IMG/VR virus record: IMGVR_UViG_3300046007_008245 | Coordinates: 1 to 40,785 of that record | Direction: 5' to 3' (one strand) | Origin: a virus | DNA length: 40,785 nucleotides | In this document: piece by piece, positions 31,881 through 39,011 of the stretch | Position numbering within the stretch: position 1 is the stretch's first letter | How the letters are laid out: each line of letters begins with the position of its first letter | The notes under the pieces: model-generated | Database searches by the model: none | The model's input: only the letters and a program-made list of their open reading frames with translations | Told to the model about the DNA's origin: nothing | Position numbers and translations under genes: made by a program

Positions 31881-32345
31881 ATGAAGATCAATAGCATTGA
31901 AGTCAGCCGCAAGGTTGACACCATTTTCGGTAAGCAAGTCGAGAAGACTGCTACCGTAGCCTTCCCGGTTTTTGAGTCGGTGGAAGACCTTTCTAACCGT
32001 TACTCGGAGGAAGCTCTTGTAGCTCTTGTGAATTTCAGTGTCCGTTTGCTGGCACAGCGCCAAGCTAACAATGACCTGAAAGGCGCATCGTCGGGCCTTT
32101 CCGAGTCCGATGCGGCTTCAGTGAAACAAATTCTCCGTTTCGTGAATCAGGCTCGCGAGTTGGACGAAGATCCAATTGCCGCGGCCGAGAAAATCCTCTC
32201 GAAACCGAAGTTTTCCCACTTGCGTGCGATTTTCGAGGGTAGCGGGAGTGGCAAGGTTTCCCTTGACTACAGCGGTACTGAGATGGTTGACGGTGCCGAG
32301 TTGCCCATTCTCCGAGCACCCAAGGAACGCGGGGGTGAGGAATAA
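31881..32345 (+). CDS. Hypothetical protein, strongly expressed single-gene unit, 154 aa
   Basis: Not recognised. It begins MKINSIEVSRKVDTIFGKQV, with an AAGGAT ribosome site. A first beta-like segment (EKTATVAFPVFESVEDLSN) is followed by helices (LVALVNFSVRLLAQRQANND, ASVKQILRFVNQARELD) and a loop-rich C-terminus with GSGSGKVSLDYSG, which looks P-loop-like but lacks the spacing of a true Walker A. It has its own near-consensus promoter and a strong terminator, so it is a monocistronic, probably abundant early protein. Possible roles are DNA binding or host inhibition; these are guesses. Confidence 0.75.
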   Translation: MKINSIEVSRKVDTIFGKQVEKTATVAFPVFESVEDLSNRYSEEALVALVNFSVRLLAQRQANNDLKGASSGLSESDAASVKQILRFVNQARELDEDPIAAAEKILSKPKFSHLRAIFEGSGSGKVSLDYSGTEMVDGAELPILRAPKERGGEE

Positions 32346-32377
32346 CAATCCCCTAGCTAAGTAGTTTTTCGTGCCAT

Positions 32378-32407
32378 AAACCCCCGATTCGTCGGGGGTT
32401 TCTTGCG
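32378..32407 (+). terminator. Strong rho-independent terminator
   Basis: AAACCCCCGA (32378-32387) and TCGGGGGTTT (32392-32401) form a perfect 10-bp stem with a TTCG tetraloop, followed by CTTGCGTTT. It ends the monocistronic unit of the 154-aa gene. Confidence 0.85.
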
Positions 32408-33054
32408 TTTAAGGAACCGGCGCTTATTGATAATGCGTTCTCATCATCGCCCCGCCCTTGCGACTAGTCCGCCCATCCCCAGCAATCCCCTCCAATCCCC
32501 TCCAATCGCCCTACGCTGGCCTGCAAGCGATTCCCGCCCGCCAAAGGTACCCTAGCATACCCCGCAACATCGACGCGCTATAGGTCATTGTACAAGGCCC
32601 GTGGAGCGATCGATACCCTTTCCGATACACTGATACTATCCAATATCCCACAATCGATTCTAGGCCCGTTCCAGCACCAAGAAACACATATCCCAACGCG
32701 CAACTCCCACAAGCTACCGCTACCAGCTACCGCGGATCCACTCCCTCTGCACCCTCAAGTACCTTTGAATCGCCAAGTAAAATCACCGTGTCAAGTAAAA
32801 AAAGCTGCAAAAACACATTTTAATCCAATAATGCAATTAGTTATTAAGGATGTTACTGAAGAGATTTGGAATCCAAACGGGAACCAAGCCGCGAATAGTC
32901 CCCAGTCGAGCCATACCTAATCCAGAAAAGGGGATGAGATGTTTAGCGCAACTCCCTTTGGAATCAATCCTTTGGAGCGAATAAGACTCTGCTATCCCCT
33001 AGCCTAGCGGGGTAACACCATGGGTAGGTATGTCTGCAAGGGGAGAGTTGATAC

Positions 33055-33182
33055 TTCCTTACCAGAAAAAAGGATTAAGGAAGTGGTAGTATAAGAGATT
33101 AATATATTAAAATATATGAATATATATATAACTAAAAAAACAAGTACTTCTACTATACTTAACTTTTTTTACTGGTAAGGAA
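33055..33182. repeat. Inverted repeat flanking an AT-rich segment
   Basis: TTCCTTACCAG (33055-33065) is the exact reverse complement of CTGGTAAGGAA (33172-33182), each followed inward by an A or T run. Between them, 33098-33133 is almost purely A/T (ATATATTAAAATATATG, ATATATATATAAC). The layout fits a DNA-unwinding element or an operator pair. Confidence 0.75.
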
Positions 33183-33261
33183 CTCTCATTTGCAGCTACC
33201 TCGCACCCATACCCATGCCGTGACCTCCCGAGGATAGGGGGTAACAGCTACCCTATCCCGC

Positions 33262-33286
33262 TAACCCCTTGATTCCAGAGGGGTTA
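33262..33286. promoter_or_regulatory. Hairpin TAACCCC/GGGGTTA
   Basis: A perfect 7-bp stem (33262-33268 with 33280-33286) and an 11-nt loop, about 30 bp upstream of the -35 box at 33315. No U-run follows; it could be an operator or terminator remnant. Confidence 0.45.
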
Positions 33287-33314
33287 AGCCAAACAATCTT
33301 CCCCCTTTTTAGGC

Positions 33315-33343
33315 TTGACTATGGATTGACCCAGGACTATACT
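33315..33343 (+). promoter_or_regulatory. Sigma70 promoter for the 253-aa and helicase genes
   Basis: TTGACT (33315-33320), 17-bp spacer, TATACT (33338-33343), ten of twelve consensus bases. The gene starts at 33390, giving a short leader of about 40 nt. Confidence 0.8.
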
Positions 33344-33389
33344 AGTAGGTGCCGATACTCCAAACCTAGAGAGACACTATAACCTACTT

Positions 33390-34151
33390 ATGAGACTATG
33401 TGAATTCAACGAATGTGAAGGGGAAACCATCCCATTCTCTAAGTATTGTAAAACTCATCACGATAATATAGTGAGTGAGATGAAACGAGTCCGTAAAGAA
33501 AACTCGCAGAAAGAAGAAATAGAGCGCAAGCACGATTTTAGTACGCTTAAAGAAGCAAATATAGCAGGCCATATTCGTTCAATTCGCTTAGAGATAGGCG
33601 ATAGCGTACGTATTGACGGTGAACAATTAGCTGCTAACATGCTTGGCGCAATGCCAACACTAAATCAAGCGGATAGACTTAAAATTATTATGTCTGCTCA
33701 AGATATGATGCAACATAATTTTAAGGAAAAACCAGAGTTGCTAGAGTTACTTGCAATTGAGCAGTTTTTCCAAACGTGTTTAGAGATTAGCAAATCTCTA
33801 GTACAACTCAAGAAAACTAAACTGGGCATTCAAACTAAGGATGCAATTATTAAGGCTAGCGTCGAATCGAAAGAACGGGAGCGTAAGGTTAAAACCAAGC
33901 AATCACTAGACAACATCAAAGTAACCAAAGGCAATGGAGAAAAGGTATTCTCCCACACTGCACTCGATTTAGTTAAGGATGTTTTCTACGTTAGCGAAGC
34001 ATTGGATAAAGATTCAGCCAAGCTAATGAAAAAGCTATGTGATCGCATCCTAGTTTCAAGTGAACTGGATGCGTTAGATAAAGCTACAATGGTCGAATTG
34101 TTCAATAAACCATTGTTTGTTCCATTAAAGAAGTTTATCACGTTCAAATAA
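33390..34151 (+). CDS. Hypothetical protein with N-terminal zinc-knuckle, 253 aa
   Basis: N-terminal residues hold C4, C9, C20, H23 and H24 (MRLCEFNECEGETIPFSKYC then KTHH), a C-x4-C-x10-C-x2-HH arrangement that can bind zinc and is seen in phage proteins with HNH-like or zinc-ribbon starts. The remainder is helical and rich in Lys/Glu (SVESKERERKVKTKQSLDNI), with no nuclease motif. It is transcribed from the promoter at 33315 and ends before a terminator. A DNA- or host-protein-binding role is possible; not identified. Confidence 0.75.
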   Translation: MRLCEFNECEGETIPFSKYCKTHHDNIVSEMKRVRKENSQKEEIERKHDFSTLKEANIAGHIRSIRLEIGDSVRIDGEQLAANMLGAMPTLNQADRLKIIMSAQDMMQHNFKEKPELLELLAIEQFFQTCLEISKSLVQLKKTKLGIQTKDAIIKASVESKERERKVKTKQSLDNIKVTKGNGEKVFSHTALDLVKDVFYVSEALDKDSAKLMKKLCDRILVSSELDALDKATMVELFNKPLFVPLKKFITFK

Positions 34152-34174
34152 CTTCTCCCACAATTGAATTCTAG

Positions 34175-34212
34175 ATGGCGCGGCGTGCAATGCATTCCGC
34201 GCCATTACTTTT
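34175..34212 (+). terminator. Rho-independent terminator
   Basis: ATGGCGCGG (34175-34183) pairs perfectly with CCGCGCCAT (34197-34205), followed by TACTTTTTG. Located 23 bases after the stop of the 253-aa gene and only 21 bases before ATG 34227, so it may attenuate rather than fully stop transcription into the helicase gene. Confidence 0.8.
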
Positions 34213-34226
34213 TGTAGCGATACCTT

Positions 34227-35783
34227 ATGACACACTGTAACTCATGCAAGAAACTGCAATCTATCGCAGAAACTAAAGTAGTCTATGGCAAATCATTGCA
34301 CAAACTAGCTTGTGGACATCTCGTTCCAGTATTGAACATAACGCAAGCAACTCCAATCATCGAAGAACCAATCATCGAAGAGATTATTCCAGACAATTGG
34401 CGTAAAGCATATGCATATCAACGTGACGGCGTGCTATGGGCCGAAGCTAACGGAATTCGTTGTCTCATTGCAGACGAGCCGGGATTAGGTAAGACGGTGC
34501 AAGCGTTGCTATTGCTTGATCGTAATTACGTCAAGTTAACACCAACGCTAATCATTGTTCCAGCCGCATTAACTTTGCAATGGTATCGTTTCTGCAATAC
34601 GTGGCTATCGTCGCATAACCTTAAAGTTAAGCCTATTATGCACGTTGGCGAGGGTTTTGAGATTATGCCAGATGAAAACATTGTCATCATCTCAAGCGCT
34701 TTAATCGCGCATCCCAAAACACTCAAGTCAATTAAAGAATACGGATTTAAGTGTATTATTGCAGACGAATCTCACCATTTCAAGTCTGAGAAAGCGTCTC
34801 GTACACAAGCGTTCGTTGAAATATGCGAAGCTATTGAGCACGTTATTTTATTAAGCGGTACTCCACTAGTTAACAACGTCATGGAGTATTACACTACGCT
34901 CAAAGTACTAAACAACTCGCATTGGTACAATCGCTACAATCTTGCGAGACTTTGCGATACGGATTCCAAAGGTAAATTACTGGGAATCCGCGAATACAAC
35001 CGCCAGTGGTTCTTCGAGCGGATTAGTAAGTATGTAATTCGCCGGCAGAAAAAAGACCATCTCAAGGATTTACCATCGTTTCGTCGCGACAAAACGTTTC
35101 TCAATTCCGACGATAAATTGTATGTCAAAACGTACAATATGTATGCAGACTTGATCGAAGACTGTATTACTAAAAATGACTTCTCGCAAGTCATTGGCAT
35201 TCTAGCAAAGATTCGTCACATTACCGGATTAGTTAAAATCAAAGCCGTCTACGAGAAAGTTATCGAACTAATCGAGGGTACCGATGGCAAGATTTGCATT
35301 GGCGTGCATCACCAATCCGTTGCAACGCGATTGATTGATATGCTAACAGCATATGCCAATGAAGTAGGCGACGATTCGTTGATTCCATTATCCATGAATA
35401 GTTCGCAGAGTGTTTTTGAGAAACAAGCTGTCGAAGATAAGTTTAGAAATGAGAAGCGTATTCTCGTCGCGTCGATTCTTGCAACCGCTGAAGGTCGTAA
35501 CATGCAGTTCTGTAATCAAGTCATCATTGCAGAACGCGAGTGGAATCCAGCCAAAGAAGAACAATTCGAACAACGTTTCTGGCGCAATGGTCAAACGCTT
35601 CCTGTTACCGCTGAGTATTTTATGGTAAAAAACACTCTCGATGAATGGTTAGACGAGATTGTAGATATGAAGCGTGAGGTTGTTAACAGTGGCGCAGACG
35701 AAAACATTGCTATTAATTACGATCTTATGCGCGTACTTGCCGGACGTATCACCAATACACGTTTGAGAGTTGCGGGCGTGTAG
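34227..35783 (+). CDS. SNF2-type superfamily 2 helicase, 518 aa
   Basis: ATP-dependent DNA translocase. An N-terminal zinc-knuckle (C4-x2-C7, C29-G-H31) is followed by the Q-like YAYQRDGVLWAEANG. Motif I is IADEPGLGKT (81-90), motif II is ADESHHF (179-185, DESH variant of DEAH), motif III is LLSGTPLVNN, and motif VI is QRFWRNGQ (449-456). Phage SNF2 proteins are thought to act in replication or recombination, or to displace bound proteins. No SD is visible before ATG 34227; a terminator sits directly upstream. The Walker lysine (K89) and arginine finger region are intact. Confidence 0.9.
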   Translation: MTHCNSCKKLQSIAETKVVYGKSLHKLACGHLVPVLNITQATPIIEEPIIEEIIPDNWRKAYAYQRDGVLWAEANGIRCLIADEPGLGKTVQALLLLDRNYVKLTPTLIIVPAALTLQWYRFCNTWLSSHNLKVKPIMHVGEGFEIMPDENIVIISSALIAHPKTLKSIKEYGFKCIIADESHHFKSEKASRTQAFVEICEAIEHVILLSGTPLVNNVMEYYTTLKVLNNSHWYNRYNLARLCDTDSKGKLLGIREYNRQWFFERISKYVIRRQKKDHLKDLPSFRRDKTFLNSDDKLYVKTYNMYADLIEDCITKNDFSQVIGILAKIRHITGLVKIKAVYEKVIELIEGTDGKICIGVHHQSVATRLIDMLTAYANEVGDDSLIPLSMNSSQSVFEKQAVEDKFRNEKRILVASILATAEGRNMQFCNQVIIAEREWNPAKEEQFEQRFWRNGQTLPVTAEYFMVKNTLDEWLDEIVDMKREVVNSGADENIAINYDLMRVLAGRITNTRLRVAGV

Positions 35784-35786
35784 GAC

Positions 35787-35808
35787 GTAGCGAGCGCAGC
35801 GAGCGGAG
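35787..35808 (+). repeat. 22-bp SD-bearing element, copy 2
   Basis: GTAGCGAGCGCAGCGAGCGG followed by AG, with one mismatch to the minus-strand copy at 28584-28605. It provides GGAG upstream of ATG 35817, and both copies are followed shortly by ACAAGT. Confidence 0.85.
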
Positions 35809-35816
35809 ACAAGTTA

Positions 35817-35945
35817 ATGCAGATATTTCTAATGTTGTGGTTAACCCTAGTTATCGGAATAGTATGTTTAGCGTTCTTACTATACCAAATACATCCATTA
35901 CTTGGATTAATTTGTATATTATTCGCGTTTCGTGCTTGTAAGTAG
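35817..35945 (+). CDS. Small hydrophobic membrane protein, 42 aa
   Basis: ATG 35817 has GGAG at a 9-nt spacing from the 22-bp element. The sequence is almost wholly hydrophobic: a first span MLWLTLVIGIVCLAFLLY, a short turn QIHP, and a second LLGLICILFAF ending in RACK. This is a two-span hairpin, typical of small phage membrane proteins. Holin, antiholin or superinfection-exclusion roles are possible; none is proven. Confidence 0.65.
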   Translation: MQIFLMLWLTLVIGIVCLAFLLYQIHPLLGLICILFAFRACK

Positions 35946-35958
35946 GCTCATAGAATCC

Positions 35959-35991
35959 ATAACAAACAACAAATAACAAACAACGAATAAC
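35959..35991. repeat. Tandem 14-bp repeat
   Basis: ATAACAAACAAC occurs at 35959-35970 and 35973-35984 and begins a third time at 35987 (14-bp period). ACAACAAAT (35966-35974) also pairs with ATTTGTTGT (35997-36005). It sits in the leader of the gene at 36026; possibly an operator or an unstructured, ribosome-friendly leader. Confidence 0.6.
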
Positions 35992-36025
35992 TTTACATTT
36001 GTTGTGGATTCAATTGAGGTTATTT

Positions 36026-36454
36026 ATGCAAACATTTCTTCCATTCTCTGATTTTGAAGCATCGCTCATGACGCTAGATTATCGTCGCCTAGGTAAACAA
36101 CGCGTCGAAGCATTGCAAATTATTAACTCGCTAGTCGATCCGAATTATGGTTACAAACATCATCCGGTGAAAGCTATGTGGGAAGATTTTATTCCTGCGC
36201 TTAAGTATTATTGTAACCTTTCCATTTTACTATGGGAATCCAAAGGTTACCAAAATAATATGATGTTGTATGACGTCCCAGAGACTGTGGAAATTCCATA
36301 TTTCTCGGCGGAATTATACCTCTCGCATCGCTCCAATCTTATTCGCAAAAACCCATTGCATTATAGTAAGTTTTTTCCTGGTACTCCAGACAATTTACCA
36401 TATGAATGGGTCAAACCAATCGCATCTTACAAAATCAAAACGAGGTTATATTAA
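36026..36454 (+). CDS. Pyrimidine-dimer glycosylase-like / MSMEG_6728-family protein, 142 aa
   Basis: Start ATG 36026 with GAGG 7 nt upstream (MQTFLPFSDFEASL). The N-terminus with LDYRRLGKQRVEALQIINSL and HHPVKAMWEDFIPALKYYCN matches the family annotated as MSMEG_6728 or Pyr_excise, related to T4 endonuclease V. Members carry RxLGKQR-E and HP-x2-MW signatures, both visible. The family is presumed to act in DNA repair of UV damage, but most members are uncharacterised. The stop overlaps the next ATG (TAATG). Confidence 0.7.
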   Translation: MQTFLPFSDFEASLMTLDYRRLGKQRVEALQIINSLVDPNYGYKHHPVKAMWEDFIPALKYYCNLSILLWESKGYQNNMMLYDVPETVEIPYFSAELYLSHRSNLIRKNPLHYSKFFPGTPDNLPYEWVKPIASYKIKTRLY

Positions 36455-36909
36455 TGACGCAAGAAGAGCGGATTAAAAACGCAGAAACTTTAATTAAATA
36501 CATGCGAAAGTTTCCAAAGGTATTTAATATGGAGCACATTGCAATATCAACTAATCCAGAAGGAGAAACTTGTACTCTTTCTGCCCGCGAAGCTCGGCAA
36601 GCAATTGAAACTAACGAGTGTGGTTCTAGTTGTTGCATTGCAGGCTATATTGGCGCTTTAATAGCAGAGGAAATTCACTATAAAAGTGTCACAACATTAG
36701 ATGTTAGACATTATCTAGACCTAGATCTTGACCTGACTTATGCGCTCTTCTTTCCGGGAGTAATGTACGGTCGAAGGCAGCAACACCATTTTCCTAAGCG
36801 CCATACCATTACTTCGAGCGATGTAAAAGTAGCGGCCGAAGCAATCAGAATCGCAGTTAATTTACAAAATGAGCGTGACAACGCGGAGAAGCAAAACGAT
36901 GACGATTAA
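36454..36909 (+). CDS. CCIAGY-motif protein A, paralogue pair, 151 aa
   Basis: ATG 36454 has GAGG 8 nt upstream. The protein begins MTQEERIKNAETLIKYMRKF, carries ETNECGSSCCIAGYIGALIA in its middle, a hydrophobic-acidic segment DLDLDLTYALFFPGVMYG, and an acidic C-terminus. The CG-x2-C(C)IAG motif recurs in many phage hypothetical proteins of unknown role. It is clearly related to the next gene (same order: KLIKxMRKxP, FNM, CGxxCCIxGY, LCYPG/LFFPG, DVxVA). It probably arose by tandem duplication. The cysteine cluster could bind metal or form a redox site. Confidence 0.75.
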   Translation: MTQEERIKNAETLIKYMRKFPKVFNMEHIAISTNPEGETCTLSAREARQAIETNECGSSCCIAGYIGALIAEEIHYKSVTTLDVRHYLDLDLDLTYALFFPGVMYGRRQQHHFPKRHTITSSDVKVAAEAIRIAVNLQNERDNAEKQNDDD

Positions 36910-37345
36910 ACAACGTACAAAGAACATGAACAAGTTAATTAAGTTCATGCGTAAATACCCGCATTCATTTAACATGGGCTGTGTCGGGTCCATTGTACCA
37001 ACAGCCGAGAATAATGACATAAAATTCTCTATACTCAACTTGTATGAATTTCATGGAGCAATATCCACTAACGCATGTGGAGCAGCGTGTTGTATAATCG
37101 GATACACTAATGCAGTAACAAATGACGGCACGATTAACTCTGGTTTTACTCATGTACATGAGTTCCTTGGAGTGAGTGAAGAGGTAGCAAGGGAGCTTTG
37201 CTATCCAGGTCTAGGCACAAGATTTTATCCAGAGTTAACTTATGACACAAAAGACGTAGAAGTAGCAATTAAATTCATTAAAGAAGTTTGCGAGGAACAA
37301 AATGATTTACAACGAGCAAGAAACATTAACAGAAGAAGGGCGTAG
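36899..37345 (+). CDS. CCIIGY-motif protein B, paralogue pair, 148 aa
   Basis: Start ATG 36899 (MTIKQRTKNMNKLIKFMRKY), with GGAG 10 nt upstream, overlapping the preceding gene by 11 bases. It contains STNACGAACCIIGYTNAVT, then VSEEVARELCYPGLGTRFYP and DVEVAIKFIKEV. Sequence divergence from protein A is large outside the shared motifs. The duplication is therefore old, or both copies were kept for different partners. Function unknown. Confidence 0.75.
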   Translation: MTIKQRTKNMNKLIKFMRKYPHSFNMGCVGSIVPTAENNDIKFSILNLYEFHGAISTNACGAACCIIGYTNAVTNDGTINSGFTHVHEFLGVSEEVARELCYPGLGTRFYPELTYDTKDVEVAIKFIKEVCEEQNDLQRARNINRRRA

Positions 37346-37529
37346 ATTAGACAAGGAAGTATTTAGGGCGTTGATTCCAATTGTGAACAAATACGCAGCA
37401 AACAATTCAACTAGAGAAGTATTCGCTGCAATAGTAAATGTAGCAGCTTGCATAGTTGCGGAAACATCGCTAAAAAAAGCTGTTGCTATGCGAAAAACAA
37501 GGCACAAACAAGCGCAAGAGGAACTCTAA
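37302..37529 (+). CDS. Hypothetical helical protein, 75 aa
   Basis: ATG 37302 with GAGGA upstream, overlapping the previous gene by 44 bases. The protein is helical (FRALIPIVNKYAANNSTREV, FAAIVNVAACIVAETSLKKA) with a basic end (KTRHKQAQ). Its middle helix is amphipathic rather than a clear membrane span. Not recognised. Confidence 0.55.
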   Translation: MIYNEQETLTEEGRRLDKEVFRALIPIVNKYAANNSTREVFAAIVNVAACIVAETSLKKAVAMRKTRHKQAQEEL

Positions 37530-37657
37530 TGGATCTATTTGAAGCCGTAACTGTATTGTTGTGCATATTTGGCGGATTGTTTGTAGTTGAAAAAGTTGTC
37601 CAATGGTTAGAAAAGGAGTTTTGGAACAATGATGATGACATGGGACCAGGCTTTTAA
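37529..37657 (+). CDS. Single-span membrane protein, 42 aa
   Basis: ATG 37529 overlaps the preceding TAA by one base, with GAGGA upstream. One membrane segment (VTVLLCIFGGLFVVEKVV) is followed by an acidic, tryptophan-bearing tail (WLEKEFWNNDDDMGPGF). Topology likely N-out or N-in single-pass; a holin-like or regulatory membrane peptide is possible. Confidence 0.6.
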   Translation: MDLFEAVTVLLCIFGGLFVVEKVVQWLEKEFWNNDDDMGPGF

Positions 37658-37811
37658 GAACATCGACGATGAAGTTGCCCGGATTAGAGCAACAAAAGAA
37701 TTTAAGGAGAGAAATTACGCATGTTTAGCTTACGAAGCAGAAGTTTTACGGAAATCAAAGTCGAATTCAATAGACTCTGGTGTATTTTTCACCATTCTCC
37801 AAGGTCGTTAA
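37629..37811 (+). CDS. Hypothetical protein, 60 aa
   Basis: ATG 37629 (or the next two ATG codons) with AAGGAG about 10 nt upstream. Helical N-terminal half (MTWDQAFKNIDDEVARIRAT). It overlaps the previous gene by 29 bases and is itself overlapped by the zinc-knuckle frame at 37721. Not recognised. Confidence 0.5.
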   Translation: MMMTWDQAFKNIDDEVARIRATKEFKERNYACLAYEAEVLRKSKSNSIDSGVFFTILQGR

Positions 37812-37879
37812 CACGTCCCGTTCGTGGCGAGTATGAATGCTTAGAATGCAATCAGAGATTCAAGACACCGTATGCTTAA
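37721..37879 (+). CDS. Small zinc-knuckle protein, 52 aa
   Basis: ATG 37721 opens MFSLRSRSFTEIKVEFNRLW, then CIFHHSPRSLTRPVRGEYEC and LECNQRFKTPYA. The C-x2-HH ... Y-x-C-x2-C-x-R-(F/Y) arrangement is shared by many tiny phage proteins, which supports it despite overlapping the 60-aa gene in another frame. Probable single zinc site. GGAGAG precedes the ATG by 9 nt. Confidence 0.6.
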   Translation: MFSLRSRSFTEIKVEFNRLWCIFHHSPRSLTRPVRGEYECLECNQRFKTPYA

Positions 37880-37916
37880 TGAACATTTAACAGAACTAGA
37901 CCGTTTGTGGAAGTTG

Positions 37917-37967
37917 TAGAGTATATTTACTGGGCATTTACCAAAGTGCCCAGTGGGCTATACTCTA
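37917..37967 (+). promoter_or_regulatory. Two-tier inverted repeat with embedded promoter
   Basis: Outer arms TAGAGTATA (37917-37925) and TATACTCTA (37959-37967) and inner arms ACTGGGCA (37929-37936) and TGCCCAGT (37947-37954) form a near-symmetrical dyad. A promoter, TTTACC (37937-37942), 16 bp, TATACT (37959-37964), overlaps it. The next gene starts at 37981. It looks like an operator-controlled promoter, or a hairpin at an operon boundary. Confidence 0.65.
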
Positions 37968-37980
37968 GCAAAGGAAAACT

Positions 37981-38193
37981 ATGACCCTAAAATTATTGAC
38001 CCCAGAGCAGTTGAAAGAGACGATATCTGAGGAGCATTTCAACGAATTAGTTGAACGTGCTAGCATGATCGCCGCCGTTTCCGAATTGGAGGGAAATAGG
38101 AGGAACACGGGCCACTATGAACTGTATCGTGCTGCTTTTTGTTTGGGCTATACATTAGCCGTTAAGCACCATATGGATGCAAACGTGCAATGA
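37981..38193 (+). CDS. Hypothetical protein, 70 aa
   Basis: First gene of the recombination/replication cluster. AAGGA lies 7 nt before ATG 37981. It begins MTLKLLTPEQLKETISEEHF, is helical, and ends with an amphipathic helix (YRAAFCLGYTLAVKHHMD). The stop overlaps the nuclease ATG as ATGA, which suggests the two proteins are made together. Not recognised. Confidence 0.65.
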   Translation: MTLKLLTPEQLKETISEEHFNELVERASMIAAVSELEGNRRNTGHYELYRAAFCLGYTLAVKHHMDANVQ

Positions 38194-39011
38194 AAAAAAC
38201 AATCGTGTTCACTTCGCATACGCTAGGGGAGTTCTCGAAGTGCCCCAAAGCGTATGAATTTAGCCAACTTGTACAAATCGAACCGAAAGGTAAAAAGCAA
38301 GCGTTCGTTCGTGGCAAACTTATCGGGCGTTGCTTGGAGATTTACTACAAAGCTAAGCGCAGCAAATATCCTAAGCTCGATTGGCTCGTTAGAACGCTTG
38401 CAAACATCATCGGTGCTTCTCCTGGGCTAGATGATCTTGAACAAGAGAAGCTATCGTTGCGTTTCAGGAGTTATTGCAAGTTCTATGCTACCGAGAACTG
38501 GGAGATTATAGCTGTCGAAGAGTCTTTCTCCAAGATTCTTTACGAAGACGAGAACTATGTCTACGTTTACGAAGGAACCCCTGATATGGTAGTTCGCCTA
38601 AGCAACGGTCAATTAGCTGTAGTAGATCACAAGACTCGTTCCGTCGATAAAGACTTACTCGGGCTTGCTAACCAGCCGTTAGGTTACCTTTGGGCGTGCG
38701 ATACTCAGTGGTTTACTTATAACTATTTTGGGTTGCAAGATACGGGCGACTCTAAAAAGTGGTTCAAGCGGCAATTCGAGCGTTTCAATAAGGTGTTGAT
38801 TGATCGTTGGGTTCGTGATACAATCGAAACCTACCATCGCGCCGTGAAAGCTGCAGAACAAAATAAATTCACGCGTTCGTACAATTGTGATTCAAAGTAC
38901 GGGGCGTGTCAATTTTACAAAATCTGCAACGAGGGAGATGAGACTGGCGAGCAGTTAGTTGTTCGCCAGCATTATCAGATTAAGGACGATACCTATGGAA
39001 GCTGGAAATAA
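38190..39011 (+). CDS. PD-(D/E)XK exonuclease, RecB/Cas4-like with Fe-S cysteines, 273 aa
   Basis: Nuclease core: GTPDMVV (129-135) and LAVVDHKTR with D146 and K148, the paired acid and lysine of the PD-(D/E)XK fold. One cysteine near the N-terminus (C18, SKCPKAYEF) and three near the C-terminus (C233, C240, C246 in YNCDSKYGACQFYKIC) match the spacing logic of the 4Fe-4S cluster in AddB and Cas4 nucleases. The protein probably resects DNA ends for recombination or packaging. It is placed with the ATPase and SSB-like genes. No CRISPR array is present, so Cas4 adaptation is not implied. Confidence 0.85.
   Translation: MKKTIVFTSHTLGEFSKCPKAYEFSQLVQIEPKGKKQAFVRGKLIGRCLEIYYKAKRSKYPKLDWLVRTLANIIGASPGLDDLEQEKLSLRFRSYCKFYATENWEIIAVEESFSKILYEDENYVYVYEGTPDMVVRLSNGQLAVVDHKTRSVDKDLLGLANQPLGYLWACDTQWFTYNYFGLQDTGDSKKWFKRQFERFNKVLIDRWVRDTIETYHRAVKAAEQNKFTRSYNCDSKYGACQFYKICNEGDETGEQLVVRQHYQIKDDTYGSWK

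Larger units (their letters stand above)
32408..33389. other. Second non-coding region with hairpins, AT-rich core and promoter
   Basis: Almost 1 kb without a convincing gene. Contents: a 10-bp tandem CAATCCCCTC (32483-32512), a CCCC/GGGG hairpin near 32995-33012, and a weak 24-codon frame at 33020-33094 (MGRYVCKGRVDTSLPEKRIK...). Then come an inverted repeat (33055-33065 with 33172-33182) around an A/T-only core, hairpins at 33234-33260 and 33262-33286, and a promoter at 33315-33343. Could be a second origin or a control region for the helicase genes. Confidence 0.6.

Noticed and set aside
31881-32345. GSGSGKVS in the 154-aa protein as a Walker A P-loop
   Set aside because: It lacks the preceding hydrophobic strand and GxxxxGK(S/T) context, sits near the C-terminus, and has no Walker B.
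32588-32920. 110-codon frame with a TTG start
   Set aside because: Low-complexity Pro/Gln/His-rich, no SD, sits in the repeat and hairpin region.
33020-33094. 24-codon frame MGRYVCKGRVDTSLPEKRIK with GGGG 8 nt upstream
   Set aside because: Reads somewhat protein-like but is very short and contains one arm of the inverted repeat; not enough evidence to list as a gene.
38190-39011. Cas4 and therefore a CRISPR-related system
   Set aside because: No repeat-spacer array or other cas gene is present; Cas4-like nucleases of this type are common in phage recombination modules.
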